A DNA stretch of 60,323 bases from Bacteroidota bacterium (GTDB lineage: Bacteria; Bacteroidota; Bacteroidia; Flavobacteriales; Flavobacteriaceae), in NCBI GenBank assembly GCA_027619415.1, contig JAQCFO010000007.1, forward strand, positions 1-60,323, given 5' to 3'. The first letter of the stretch is position 1, and each line of letters begins with the position of its first letter. Below, one piece after another: positions 36,943 to 44,902 of the stretch. A program made the translations under genes and the position numbers. Under the pieces are notes generated by a model. The model saw nothing but the letters and a program-made list of their open reading frames with translations, did no database searches and was not told the DNA's origin.

Positions 36943-37566
36943 ATGCCTATATTTAAAGACTTAGAAATTATTCCTAATACATTTATTCTTATTTGGGAAA
37001 TAACAGAGTCTGAAAGTTGTTTATTAGAAAACTTAAAAAGCTCTAATAAATTAACTTTAAAATTAAATCAACTTAAAAATAGCACTCACAGAAAACAATT
37101 TTTGAGTAATCTTCAATTGTTGAATATTAAAGACATTTCTTTTGAAGATTTAGAATACAATAAGAATGGTAAGCCGGAAATGAAAGATAAATTTATTTCA
37201 TTCTCTCATTCCTTTGATATTTCAGCAGTTATTGTTTCAAATAAAAAAACAGGCATTGATGTTGAAAAATTTAGATCAAAAATTTTAAAAATTTCTCATA
37301 AATTCATAAGCAAAAGCGAAATTGATTTGATTGAAAATTTATCAATTGAAAATTTGACTAAAGTTTGGACAATTAAAGAAGCAGTTTATAAAGCTTTTGG
37401 ATTTATTGGTATTGATTTTAAAAACAATATAAATATTGAGTCCATTAACAGTGCCTTTACAAAAGCAAATGTTAAAATTAATTATCAAGATAAATGTGAG
37501 ACTTATAATATTGAAATTATTAAATTTTCGCAATACATTTGTTCTTCAGCAATTCAATTAACATAG
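36943..37566 (+). CDS. 4'-phosphopantetheinyl transferase superfamily protein
   Basis: This 207-residue protein has the Sfp-type motifs GIDVEKFR (metal-binding Asp) and WTIKEAVYKAFG (Glu and Lys of the KE(A/S)xxK motif). Such enzymes attach the phosphopantetheine arm of CoA to acyl or peptidyl carrier proteins. The length matches short Sfp-like enzymes of flavobacteria. Its target could be ACP or a secondary-metabolite carrier. It abuts the next gene (stop 37564-37566, ATG 37567). Confidence 0.88.
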   Translation: MPIFKDLEIIPNTFILIWEITESESCLLENLKSSNKLTLKLNQLKNSTHRKQFLSNLQLLNIKDISFEDLEYNKNGKPEMKDKFISFSHSFDISAVIVSNKKTGIDVEKFRSKILKISHKFISKSEIDLIENLSIENLTKVWTIKEAVYKAFGFIGIDFKNNINIESINSAFTKANVKINYQDKCETYNIEIIKFSQYICSSAIQLT

Positions 37567-38205
37567 TTGATGTATAATTTTTTTAATTTATTGTTCGAAC
37601 AGTATTCGCAATATGAAACTATATATGTTGTGTTAGAAATTACTGCTGTTGTTTTTGGAATTTTAAGTGTTTGGTTTTCAAAAAACAATAATATCCTTGT
37701 ATATCCTTCAGGAATGATATCGACTGCTATTTTCACTTATTTGTTATATAAATGGTTTCTTTTGGGAGATATGATGATTAATGCATATTATTTTGCCATG
37801 AGTATTTATGGTTGGTATATATGGACCAGAAAAAGCAATAATATAGTAACTCCAATCACAACTATTAATACAAAAGAAAAAAAAACATGTCTAGTCATTT
37901 TTATTTCCTCAATAATATTTATTTATTTAGTTTACATTTATTTTGATAAATGGAATAGTATTACAGCTTATATAGATAATTTAACTACAGCTATTTTTTT
38001 CGTAGGAATGTGGCTGATGGCAAAAAGGAAAATTGAAAATTGGATTTTTTGGATTATTGGAGATGTTATTTCTGTTCCTTTGTACTATTATAAAGGTTTA
38101 ACCTTTACAAGCTTACAGTATCTTATTTTTACATTTATTGCAATTGCAGGTTATTATTCATGGAAAAAAATCTTAAACAAACCTCTTCAGACTGCTTTAA
38201 AGTAG
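37567..38205 (+). CDS. pnuC: PnuC-family vitamin transporter
   Basis: This 212-residue membrane protein with about seven helices has the PnuC family motif YGWYIWTRKS. Family members carry nicotinamide riboside (PnuC), thiamine (PnuT) or riboflavin (PnuX) by facilitated diffusion, trapped by phosphorylation. It overlaps a NadR-like kinase gene by 46 bases, which favours nicotinamide riboside. The TPP riboswitch and thiamine-type receptor just downstream keep thiamine possible. Confidence 0.88.
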   Translation: MMYNFFNLLFEQYSQYETIYVVLEITAVVFGILSVWFSKNNNILVYPSGMISTAIFTYLLYKWFLLGDMMINAYYFAMSIYGWYIWTRKSNNIVTPITTINTKEKKTCLVIFISSIIFIYLVYIYFDKWNSITAYIDNLTTAIFFVGMWLMAKRKIENWIFWIIGDVISVPLYYYKGLTFTSLQYLIFTFIAIAGYYSWKKILNKPLQTALK

Positions 38206-38720
38206 TCCTTTTTGGTCCTGAATCATCTGGAAAAACTACCCTTTCTAGAGAATTAGCCAATTATTACAATACTTATTGGGTTGAAGAATATGCGCGTGAA
38301 TATTTACAAAACAAATGGAATAAGGAAAAGAGAATTTGTGAATTAAAAGATATTATTCCAATTGCAGCAGGGCAAATTAAACTAGAAAATGAATTTTCTA
38401 AAAAAACTTCAAACCTTTTAATCTGTGATACAGACTTATTAGAAACTAAAATTTATTCAGAAACTTATTATAATGGGTTTTGTGACCCTGTTTTAACAGC
38501 TTGTGCATTAGAAAATAAATATGATTTATATATTTTAACTGATATAGATACACCTTGGGTTAAAGATGACTTAAGAGATAGACCTAACAACAGAAAAGAA
38601 ATGTTTTTTGCTTTTAAAGAAGCTTTGATAAAATATAACAGGCCCTATATTCAAGTTTCTGGTGATCTCAAAAGTAGAATAAAAATAGCAACTGAAAAAA
38701 TTGATAAAATATTAAAATAA
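38160..38720 (+). CDS. NadR-like P-loop kinase
   Basis: This 186-residue ATPase has a Walker A motif GPESSGKTT near residue 20 and EEYAREYL and CDTDLLETKIYSE segments. These are typical of the ribosylnicotinamide-kinase domain of NadR and related proteins. It would phosphorylate the substrate imported by PnuC and so trap it. The 46-base overlap with pnuC is unusually long. No later Met precedes the P-loop, so the overlapping start is accepted. Confidence 0.88.
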   Translation: MEKNLKQTSSDCFKVVLFGPESSGKTTLSRELANYYNTYWVEEYAREYLQNKWNKEKRICELKDIIPIAAGQIKLENEFSKKTSNLLICDTDLLETKIYSETYYNGFCDPVLTACALENKYDLYILTDIDTPWVKDDLRDRPNNRKEMFFAFKEALIKYNRPYIQVSGDLKSRIKIATEKIDKILK

Positions 38721-38745
38721 AAAATAATGTAATTAATTTTTTAAT

Positions 38746-38753
38746 TAAATTTG
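38746..38753 (+). promoter_or_regulatory. -7 promoter element ahead of the TPP riboswitch
   Basis: TAAATTTG is an exact TAnnTTTG match. The predicted start falls at the first bases of the TPP aptamer P1 stem. Confidence 0.55.
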
Positions 38754-38754
38754 C

Positions 38755-38830
38755 AATAATATTAATGGGGTGCTACGGCTGAGATTATACCCAATGAACC
38801 TGCCAAGTAATTCTGGAGAGGGAAGTTGTT
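38755..38830 (+). promoter_or_regulatory. TPP riboswitch (THI element)
   Basis: The conserved TPP aptamer core is plain: GGGGTGC..., GGCTGAGATTATACCC, ATGAACCTG and, further on, GTAATTCTGGAGAGGGAA. AATAAT (38755-38760) pairs with GTTGTT (38825-38830) to form P1. It precedes a TonB-dependent receptor gene by 43 bases. No terminator hairpin is evident in between, so control is probably at translation initiation: thiamine pyrophosphate represses receptor synthesis. Confidence 0.95.
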
Positions 38831-38872
38831 ATCTACACATAGTATATCCTGTTTTTATAATCAAATTTAAAC

Positions 38873-41035
38873 ATGAAAAATAACATATACTTTTTATCAT
38901 TAATAATAACCTTTAATTTATTTTCTCAGCAAAAAATCAAGGACACCATCCAAGGGACAAAACAGATTTTAGATCAAGTTGTAGTGCAATCTATTCGAGT
39001 CAAATATTCCGCACCAATTAGTCACTCTAATATTTCTAAAGCCGAATTATCTTCCCGAAACTTGGGACAAGATTTACCTATACTATTAAGTTTTTTGCCT
39101 TCTGTTGTTACTACTTCAGATGCTGGTGCAGGAGTTGGATATACAGGAATTAGAATAAGGGGAGTAAGTGCTCAATCTACAAATATTACTATAAATGGAA
39201 TTCCTTTTAATGACCCTGAATCTCATGGAACTTATTGGGTTAATTTACCTGACTTCACTTCTTCTATTGAGAGTCTACAAGTTCAAAGAGGGGTTGGAAC
39301 ATCTACCAACGGTTCTGGGGCTTTCGGAGCAAGTGTTAATATACTTACAGATGCAATTTCTAAAAATGCTTATGCTGAAATTTCGAATTCAGCTGGGAGT
39401 TATAATACCATCAAGCATACAGTTAAATTTAGTTCAGGAAAATTAAATAATGCTTTTGAGCTTTCAGGTAGATTATCCAAAATTGACTCAGATGGTTATA
39501 TAGATAGAGCATTTTCCGATTTGAAATCATATTTTTTGCAGGGATCATATGTTCAAGGAAATACATTTATAAAAGCTTTGGTATTTGGAGGGCATGAAAA
39601 AACTTACCAATCATGGTACGGAGTGAGTAAGGAACAGATTTTGGAAAATAGACGTCAAAACCCTTATACTTATGAAAATGAAATAGATAATTATAAACAA
39701 GACCATTATCAATTTCATTGGAATGAAAATCTAAATCAAAGATGGTCAACTAATGTTGGTTTAAACTATACTTATGGCAGTGGATATTTTGAACAGTTTA
39801 AAAATGATGATTCGGTCGAAACTTATAGTGGAATAGTGGAATCTGATATAGATGAAAATGGAGTTAAATTAGGAACAACAGATTTAATTCGAAGACGTTG
39901 GTTGGATAATAATTTTTATGTGCTTAATGCCTCTGCTAATTACCAGAGTAGTAAATTAAACATGACTTTTAGCAGTTCATACAGTACATACAGTGGAGAT
40001 CATTTTGGAGAGGTTGTATGGGCTAGACAATTTGGAGAAAATTCTTCAATCAGAGATCGATACTACGAAGGAAATGGAAAAAAAAGAGATTTCAGTGTAT
40101 TTGCAAAAGCATCGTATTTTTTAAATAAAAAACTGGAATTTTATGGAGACCTTCAGCTTAGAAATGTTGGTTATAAAACTAAAGGCTTTACATCCGGTTT
40201 AGTTAATATGATTATTGATGAATCTTATAGTTTTTTTAATCCAAAATTTGGTTTGTCTTATAAGTTTAATACAAATTCTATTCTTTACGGATCTTATTCT
40301 AGAGCAAACAGAGAACCAAGTCGAAGTGATTATGAAAGTGATCCCAATATAAAACGAGAACAATTAAATGATTTTGAGTTTGGATGGCGTTATAGAAAAT
40401 ATGGATTAAAATTTAATCTTAATTCATATTTCATGCGATATAATGAGCAGTTAGTGCTTACAGGAGCGTTAGATGATGTAGGAACTCCGATAAGAGCAAA
40501 TAGTGGTTCAAGTTATAGAATTGGTATAGAGTCTGATCTAAATGTAAAGTTGTCTAATTTCTTTACTATTAATTCTAATATGACACTTAGTTCAAACAAG
40601 AATAAACAGATTTTATCTCCAAAAAATGGCAAAATTTTTGATTTTGGTAAAACAAATATTTCTTTTTCACCAGAATTTATGACTTCAAATACAATTGTAT
40701 TTAGCCCAAAAGATAATTTCAACCTTAGTTTATTATCAAAATATGTAGGTGTTCAATATATGGGAAATACCGATGCACTTAATTCAAAACTTGACAGTTA
40801 TTTTGTTAATGATTTTAATGTTTCATACGAAATAAATTCAAATCGTATTTTTAAAGCCATAGTAATTTCAGGGTTAATTAATAATATTTTCGATGTTAAA
40901 TATATTTCAAACGGTTACTACTACACTTACGATGATACTTGGTCTGTTCCTGGACAGGTGAAAACATTAGATGGAGCAGGATACTACCCTCAAGCAACTA
41001 GAAATTTTTTATTTGGTTTAACCCTTAAATTTTAA
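38873..41035 (+). CDS. TonB-dependent receptor for thiamine or its precursors
   Basis: This 720-residue outer-membrane receptor has a signal peptide (about 1-19, ending FNLFSQ) and a plug domain (about 33-160; GIRIRGVSAQSTNITINGIPF, YWVNLPDFTSSIESLQVQRG). The long barrel ends ATRNFLFGLTLKF. The TPP riboswitch directly upstream shows regulation by thiamine pyrophosphate, so it most likely takes up thiamine, TPP or a pyrimidine/thiazole precursor. No cytoplasmic thiamine gene follows. Confidence 0.9.
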   Translation: MKNNIYFLSLIITFNLFSQQKIKDTIQGTKQILDQVVVQSIRVKYSAPISHSNISKAELSSRNLGQDLPILLSFLPSVVTTSDAGAGVGYTGIRIRGVSAQSTNITINGIPFNDPESHGTYWVNLPDFTSSIESLQVQRGVGTSTNGSGAFGASVNILTDAISKNAYAEISNSAGSYNTIKHTVKFSSGKLNNAFELSGRLSKIDSDGYIDRAFSDLKSYFLQGSYVQGNTFIKALVFGGHEKTYQSWYGVSKEQILENRRQNPYTYENEIDNYKQDHYQFHWNENLNQRWSTNVGLNYTYGSGYFEQFKNDDSVETYSGIVESDIDENGVKLGTTDLIRRRWLDNNFYVLNASANYQSSKLNMTFSSSYSTYSGDHFGEVVWARQFGENSSIRDRYYEGNGKKRDFSVFAKASYFLNKKLEFYGDLQLRNVGYKTKGFTSGLVNMIIDESYSFFNPKFGLSYKFNTNSILYGSYSRANREPSRSDYESDPNIKREQLNDFEFGWRYRKYGLKFNLNSYFMRYNEQLVLTGALDDVGTPIRANSGSSYRIGIESDLNVKLSNFFTINSNMTLSSNKNKQILSPKNGKIFDFGKTNISFSPEFMTSNTIVFSPKDNFNLSLLSKYVGVQYMGNTDALNSKLDSYFVNDFNVSYEINSNRIFKAIVISGLINNIFDVKYISNGYYYTYDDTWSVPGQVKTLDGAGYYPQATRNFLFGLTLKF

Positions 41036-41128
41036 TTTTTATATTTAGTGTATGAAAAAACACTTTTCTCCAATGCAAATCATATTAGCAGTTATAGTTA
41101 TTTAATTAATTAATTGTATTTTAGAGTT

Positions 41129-41434
41129 GTGAAAAGAATATTAAGCTTTTTATTCATATGTATTTTAAGCTTACCATCTATATTTGGCTTAAGTCATTTT
41201 ATTTACGAAGATCATATTGTTTGTAATGAACTAGAAGTTCATATTCACCAATCTGAATTAGATTGTTCTACCTGTGATTTTATTAGAATAAGTTTTGATT
41301 ATAATTCTAATGAAATTGAATATTCAAATATTCAATTTCATTATTCACAAAGACAGATAACTGCTCAAAGGGAAATATATTTTTCTCGTTTTATTAATGC
41401 TTTTGATTCTAGAGGCCCGCCAGCTAATTGTTAA
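41129..41434 (+). CDS. Small secreted His/Cys protein next to a metal receptor
   Basis: This secreted protein of about 101 residues starts at the GTG at 41129 (MKRILSFLFICIL...; a TTG at 41114 is the alternative). It has a signal peptide ending near IFG. The mature part has clustered potential metal ligands: HFIYEDHIVCNELEVHIHQ followed by CSTCD, and a C-terminal FDSRGPPANC. I do not recognise the family by function. Similar small proteins occur just upstream of TonB receptors in flavobacteria. It lies 42 bases before the acidic/His-rich receptor gene, so a role in metal binding or handling is inferred. Confidence 0.6.
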   Translation: MKRILSFLFICILSLPSIFGLSHFIYEDHIVCNELEVHIHQSELDCSTCDFIRISFDYNSNEIEYSNIQFHYSQRQITAQREIYFSRFINAFDSRGPPANC

Positions 41435-41476
41435 TACTTATTATCAATTAAATCAATCATTAATAAAATTATTATC

Positions 41477-43486
41477 ATGAACAAAATTAAGCAATATGCC
41501 TTGTTGGCATTAATTCTATTTAGCACAAACACAATTATTTCTCAAATTTTACAAAAAAATGACACCATAATTTCGGTACAACTCGATGAAGTGGTAGTCT
41601 CAACCCCTTTTAAAGAGTCATTAAGAAATAACGTATTAAAAGTCAATAAGCTAAACTTAAAAAATTTAAATTATATAAAAAGACAAAACTTTTCTAGCTC
41701 TCTTGAAGAAATTCCAGGAATTTCTATAATTTCTACAGGTCCTGGTATTTCGAAACCTGTAATTAGAGGATTATCATCCAATCGAGTTACTATAGTTAAT
41801 CAATTTATTAGATTAGAAAACCAACAATGGGGATCTGAACATGGAATGGGTATTTCAGGATTTGGAGTTGGATCTATTGAGGTTATTAAAGGTCCAATGT
41901 CAGTCTTATATGGTAGTGATGCTATTGGTGGTGTTATATACATAAACCCAGATTCATATTATAATGGAGATGGAACTGAAATTGAGCTTGCAACTATTTA
42001 CAATTCTAACTTTAATGGTTTCACAAGTAACTTAGGAATTAAAGGTAACTCAAATAAATTATCCTATTTGGTTCAAGCTAGTATTGTGGACAATGACAAC
42101 TTTAATACACCAGATGAGGAAATAGAAAACACATATTTTAATCAAAGTGATTTAAAATTAGGATTAGGATATACATCCGATAACTTTATTTCTGATTTAA
42201 GGTTTAATGTTTCTAGTTCTGAAATTGGAATTCCTCAGGGAGAGGAAGATCATGATGACGATGACGATCATGGTGATGAGGGGAAAAGTTACCAAGATAT
42301 AACAAACACTACAATTTCATGGAAAAACAGAATACTTTTTGATAATAACTCTAAGGTTGAATTTACTTTAGGTTTTAGTTCAAATAAAAGAAAAGAATTT
42401 GGAGAACAAGAGGAAGAAGGGAACGATGATGACCACGATGATGAGGATGATGATCACGAAGACGAAGTTCATATCAATATGGATTTAGAAACTACATCCT
42501 TTGACTTTAAATATATGTTTCCAAAATCTAAAAAACTAGAGCTAATAGTTGGAACTAATATGATGTGGCAAACCAATACTAATATTGGTGAGGAAGAACT
42601 AATACCCGATGCAGATAAAAAAGATTTTGGAATATATGCTGTATCTCATATTCATACTTCCAAATGGGATATACTATTGGGTTTAAGAAGTGACAATAGA
42701 AACATTAATAACTTAAAATTTGATAAAGATTATAATAGTTTTAATACTTCTTTAGGATTTAAAAGGGATTTTTCTGATAATAAGATTTTTAGAATTAATT
42801 TTTCTAATGGATATAGAGGGCCTAATTTATCAGAGCTTTTTTCAGATGGTGTTCATCATGGAACTAATCAATACGAGGTTGGAGATAGCAGATTAATTGA
42901 AGAGAAGAATTTTCAAACTGATATTTCTTTTTCTGCCTTTGGATCTGATTCTAGTTTTGGAATAGATATTTTCTACAATTCTATTCAAGATTATATCTAC
43001 TTGAATCCAACTGGAAATTCAATTAATGATTTTTCAGTATATAATTATAGTCAGTCTGATGCTTCTCTAATAGGTGGCGAACTTTATTTTTCTAAATCAA
43101 CATCATTAAATTGGTTTTCTTATAAAACATCACTAGAATATGTTTCTGGCGAGAAATCTGAAGGAGGTTACCTTCCGTTTATCTCGCCTTTTACTTTTAA
43201 ACATTCATTTAATTTAGACTTTGATAATAATAATTATAAAGTCAATTTTTTAGCTAAAGGCAAACAGAATAATATTGGGCAGTTTGAAACCTCTACCGAT
43301 TCTTATTTAGTTATAAACCTTTCGGGGTCTCATGACTTTAAACTTATAAACAATAAATTAGGTTTAGTTTGGTCAATTAACAATTTATTGGACAAAACTT
43401 ATTACGATCATTTGTCAAGATTTAAAAATATTGGGATTCATGAAATGGGAAGGAATATTTCAATTGGTTTAAATTATAACTTCTAA
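41477..43486 (+). CDS. TonB-dependent receptor, probably for a metal ion (ZnuD-like)
   Basis: This 669-residue outer-membrane receptor has a signal peptide (about 1-22, ending IISQ), a plug (about 35-160; GPGISKPVIRGLSSNRVTIV, GPMSVLYGSDAIGGVIYI) and a barrel ending GRNISIGLNYNF. Two barrel loops are extremely rich in Asp, Glu and His: about residues 256-270 (EEDHDDDDDHGDEGK) and 309-332. Such loops are a mark of zinc or other divalent-metal receptors such as ZnuD. The upstream small His/Cys protein supports metal uptake. No Zur box could be identified. Confidence 0.85.
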   Translation: MNKIKQYALLALILFSTNTIISQILQKNDTIISVQLDEVVVSTPFKESLRNNVLKVNKLNLKNLNYIKRQNFSSSLEEIPGISIISTGPGISKPVIRGLSSNRVTIVNQFIRLENQQWGSEHGMGISGFGVGSIEVIKGPMSVLYGSDAIGGVIYINPDSYYNGDGTEIELATIYNSNFNGFTSNLGIKGNSNKLSYLVQASIVDNDNFNTPDEEIENTYFNQSDLKLGLGYTSDNFISDLRFNVSSSEIGIPQGEEDHDDDDDHGDEGKSYQDITNTTISWKNRILFDNNSKVEFTLGFSSNKRKEFGEQEEEGNDDDHDDEDDDHEDEVHINMDLETTSFDFKYMFPKSKKLELIVGTNMMWQTNTNIGEEELIPDADKKDFGIYAVSHIHTSKWDILLGLRSDNRNINNLKFDKDYNSFNTSLGFKRDFSDNKIFRINFSNGYRGPNLSELFSDGVHHGTNQYEVGDSRLIEEKNFQTDISFSAFGSDSSFGIDIFYNSIQDYIYLNPTGNSINDFSVYNYSQSDASLIGGELYFSKSTSLNWFSYKTSLEYVSGEKSEGGYLPFISPFTFKHSFNLDFDNNNYKVNFLAKGKQNNIGQFETSTDSYLVINLSGSHDFKLINNKLGLVWSINNLLDKTYYDHLSRFKNIGIHEMGRNISIGLNYNF

Positions 43487-43492
43487 ATATTA

Positions 43493-43540
43493 AATGGCAA
43501 TTTAATTCAATTTGATATTCGAATTAAATTGCCATTCTTT
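43493..43540 (+). terminator. Long hairpin terminator between convergent genes
   Basis: A perfect 16-bp stem (AATGGCAATTTAATTC / GAATTAAATTGCCATT) with a 12-nt loop is followed on the plus strand by CTTTTC. It ends the receptor transcript. The right part of the hairpin also encodes the last residues of the convergent lipoprotein gene. Confidence 0.75.
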
Positions 43541-43935
43541 TCTGAGTAATATAATAACATTGGATATTGACTGTCATTTGTGTTAGATAGTGTTTGTCCT
43601 GTAGCTAAACTATATTTTAATTCTTCACAATTACATTTAGATTGAACTCCTTCTATGATCATGGTTGAACATTGTGATGGATATTGATTAGGGCAACTCG
43701 CTTCCCAAGCCATGATTTGATCATTAATATTAAAAAGTAATAAGCCCTTTATTCCTCCAGATTGTAAATAAATAGAGCCGCCACTATACTTTAGATTATC
43801 ATACTGAGGAAGATTTAAATTTATTACTTTTTCAAAAGAGATGTCTTGTAGATAAGGGTTGTTATTTAATTGATTTTTAGAACAAGAAAATATGCCAAAA
43901 AATATGAATAAAAAAAATAATTTATAATAATTCAT
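43507..43935 (-). CDS. Rieske-like lipoprotein lacking the cluster histidines
   Basis: This 142-residue lipoprotein (lipobox IFSC, Cys18) has a Rieske-fold pattern: WEASCPNQYPSQCSTMIIEG, then KCNCEELKYSLATGQ. In true Rieske proteins the CxH...CxxH pairs bind [2Fe-2S]; here the His positions are Asn and Glu, so a cluster is unlikely. Proteins like this occur beside greA in flavobacteria. It is probably an outer-membrane or periplasmic lipoprotein of unknown role. Confidence 0.7.
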   Translation of the reverse strand: MNYYKLFFLFIFFGIFSCSKNQLNNNPYLQDISFEKVINLNLPQYDNLKYSGGSIYLQSGGIKGLLLFNINDQIMAWEASCPNQYPSQCSTMIIEGVQSKCNCEELKYSLATGQTLSNTNDSQYPMLLYYSEKNGNLIRISN

Positions 43936-43979
43936 TTATTTATAAAAATAAGTAAAAATTAATACACTTAATAATTTTG

Positions 43980-43987
43980 TATATTTG
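43980..43987 (+). promoter_or_regulatory. -7 promoter element of greA
   Basis: TATATTTG is an exact TAnnTTTG match between the divergent lipoprotein gene and greA. The predicted leader is about 42 nt. Confidence 0.55.
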
Positions 43988-44034
43988 TTTTATATCCCAA
44001 TTTTAAGGGATTTTTTGTTTTTATATTTATAACG

Positions 44035-44508
44035 ATGAGTAATGTTTCTTATTATACAAAAGAAGGTTTAAAAAAACTTAAAGATGAATTAAGTTATCTT
44101 AAAGACATTGAACGCCCTAAAGCCTCTAATGCAATTGGAGAGGCGAGAGACAAAGGTGATTTAAGTGAAAATGCTGAGTATGATGCTGCTAAAGAAGCTC
44201 AAGGAATGTTAGAAATGAAAATTTCTAAATTGGAAGACTTTATGTCAAATGCTAGATTGATAGATGAATCACAGCTTGATACTTCAAAAGTTTTAGTTCT
44301 TTCTAAAGTTGTGATCAAAAACCTAAATAATCAAATACAAATGAATTATACTTTGGTTGCAGAAAGTGAAGCTGACTTAAAATCAGGAAAAATCTCTGTT
44401 AATTCTCCAATAGGAAAAGGATTATTAGGAAAAAAAATAGGAGAAATCGCAGAAATAAATGTCCCTAATGGCACATTAAAGTTTGAAATAATTTCAATAG
44501 ATAGATAA
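44035..44508 (+). CDS. greA: Transcription elongation factor GreA
   Basis: This 157-residue protein has an N-terminal coiled coil (about 1-75) with tip acidic residues in DKGDLSENAEYDAAKEAQG. A C-terminal FKBP-like domain follows (NSPIGKGLLGKKIGEIAEINVPNG). It rescues backtracked RNA polymerase by transcript cleavage. It is followed after four bases by a HIT protein gene. Confidence 0.96.
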   Translation: MSNVSYYTKEGLKKLKDELSYLKDIERPKASNAIGEARDKGDLSENAEYDAAKEAQGMLEMKISKLEDFMSNARLIDESQLDTSKVLVLSKVVIKNLNNQIQMNYTLVAESEADLKSGKISVNSPIGKGLLGKKIGEIAEINVPNGTLKFEIISIDR

Positions 44509-44512
44509 AGTT

Positions 44513-44902
44513 TTGGTCTCAATTTTTACTAAAATTATTAATAAAGAAATTCCCTGCTATAAAGTAGCTGAAACTGAAAACTGTATAGCTTTTTTGGATA
44601 TTAATCCAAATGCAGAAGGACACACCTTATGTATACCTAAAAAAGAAATAGACAATATTTTTGATTTAGATACAGAATTATATAATGAGTTAATGGTGTT
44701 TTCTAAAAAAGTGGCAAAGGCTTTAAAAAAAGCTATTTCATGTGAAAGAATAGCAATGTCAGTTATTGGTTTAGAAGTCCCGCATGCCCATGTTCATTTG
44801 ATTCCAATTAATGAAATGAAAGACATTACTTTTATAAATAAAAAAACTTTTTCTGAAAGTGAATTTAGAAACATTGCTGATAAAATTAAAGCTTGTTTTT
44901 AA
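44513..44902 (+). CDS. HIT family protein
   Basis: This 129-residue histidine-triad nucleotide-binding hydrolase has the HxHxHxx motif VPHAHVHLIPIN. IFTKIINKEIPCYKVAET is the family start, so the TTG at 44513 (MVSIFTK) is the likely start codon. Members hydrolyse adenosine phosphoramidates or dinucleoside phosphates. It is co-transcribed with greA and overlaps the convergent kinase gene by four bases. Confidence 0.92.
   Translation: MVSIFTKIINKEIPCYKVAETENCIAFLDINPNAEGHTLCIPKKEIDNIFDLDTELYNELMVFSKKVAKALKKAISCERIAMSVIGLEVPHAHVHLIPINEMKDITFINKKTFSESEFRNIADKIKACF

Noticed and set aside
41047-41067. Hairpin AGTGT...ACACT plus T run after the thiamine receptor gene
   Set aside because: The stem is only five base pairs with an eight-base loop, too weak to call a terminator.
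42247-42476. Asp/Glu/His codon runs in the receptor gene as a repeat expansion or sequencing artefact
   Set aside because: The frame stays open and the loops fit the known acidic/His-rich loops of metal receptors.
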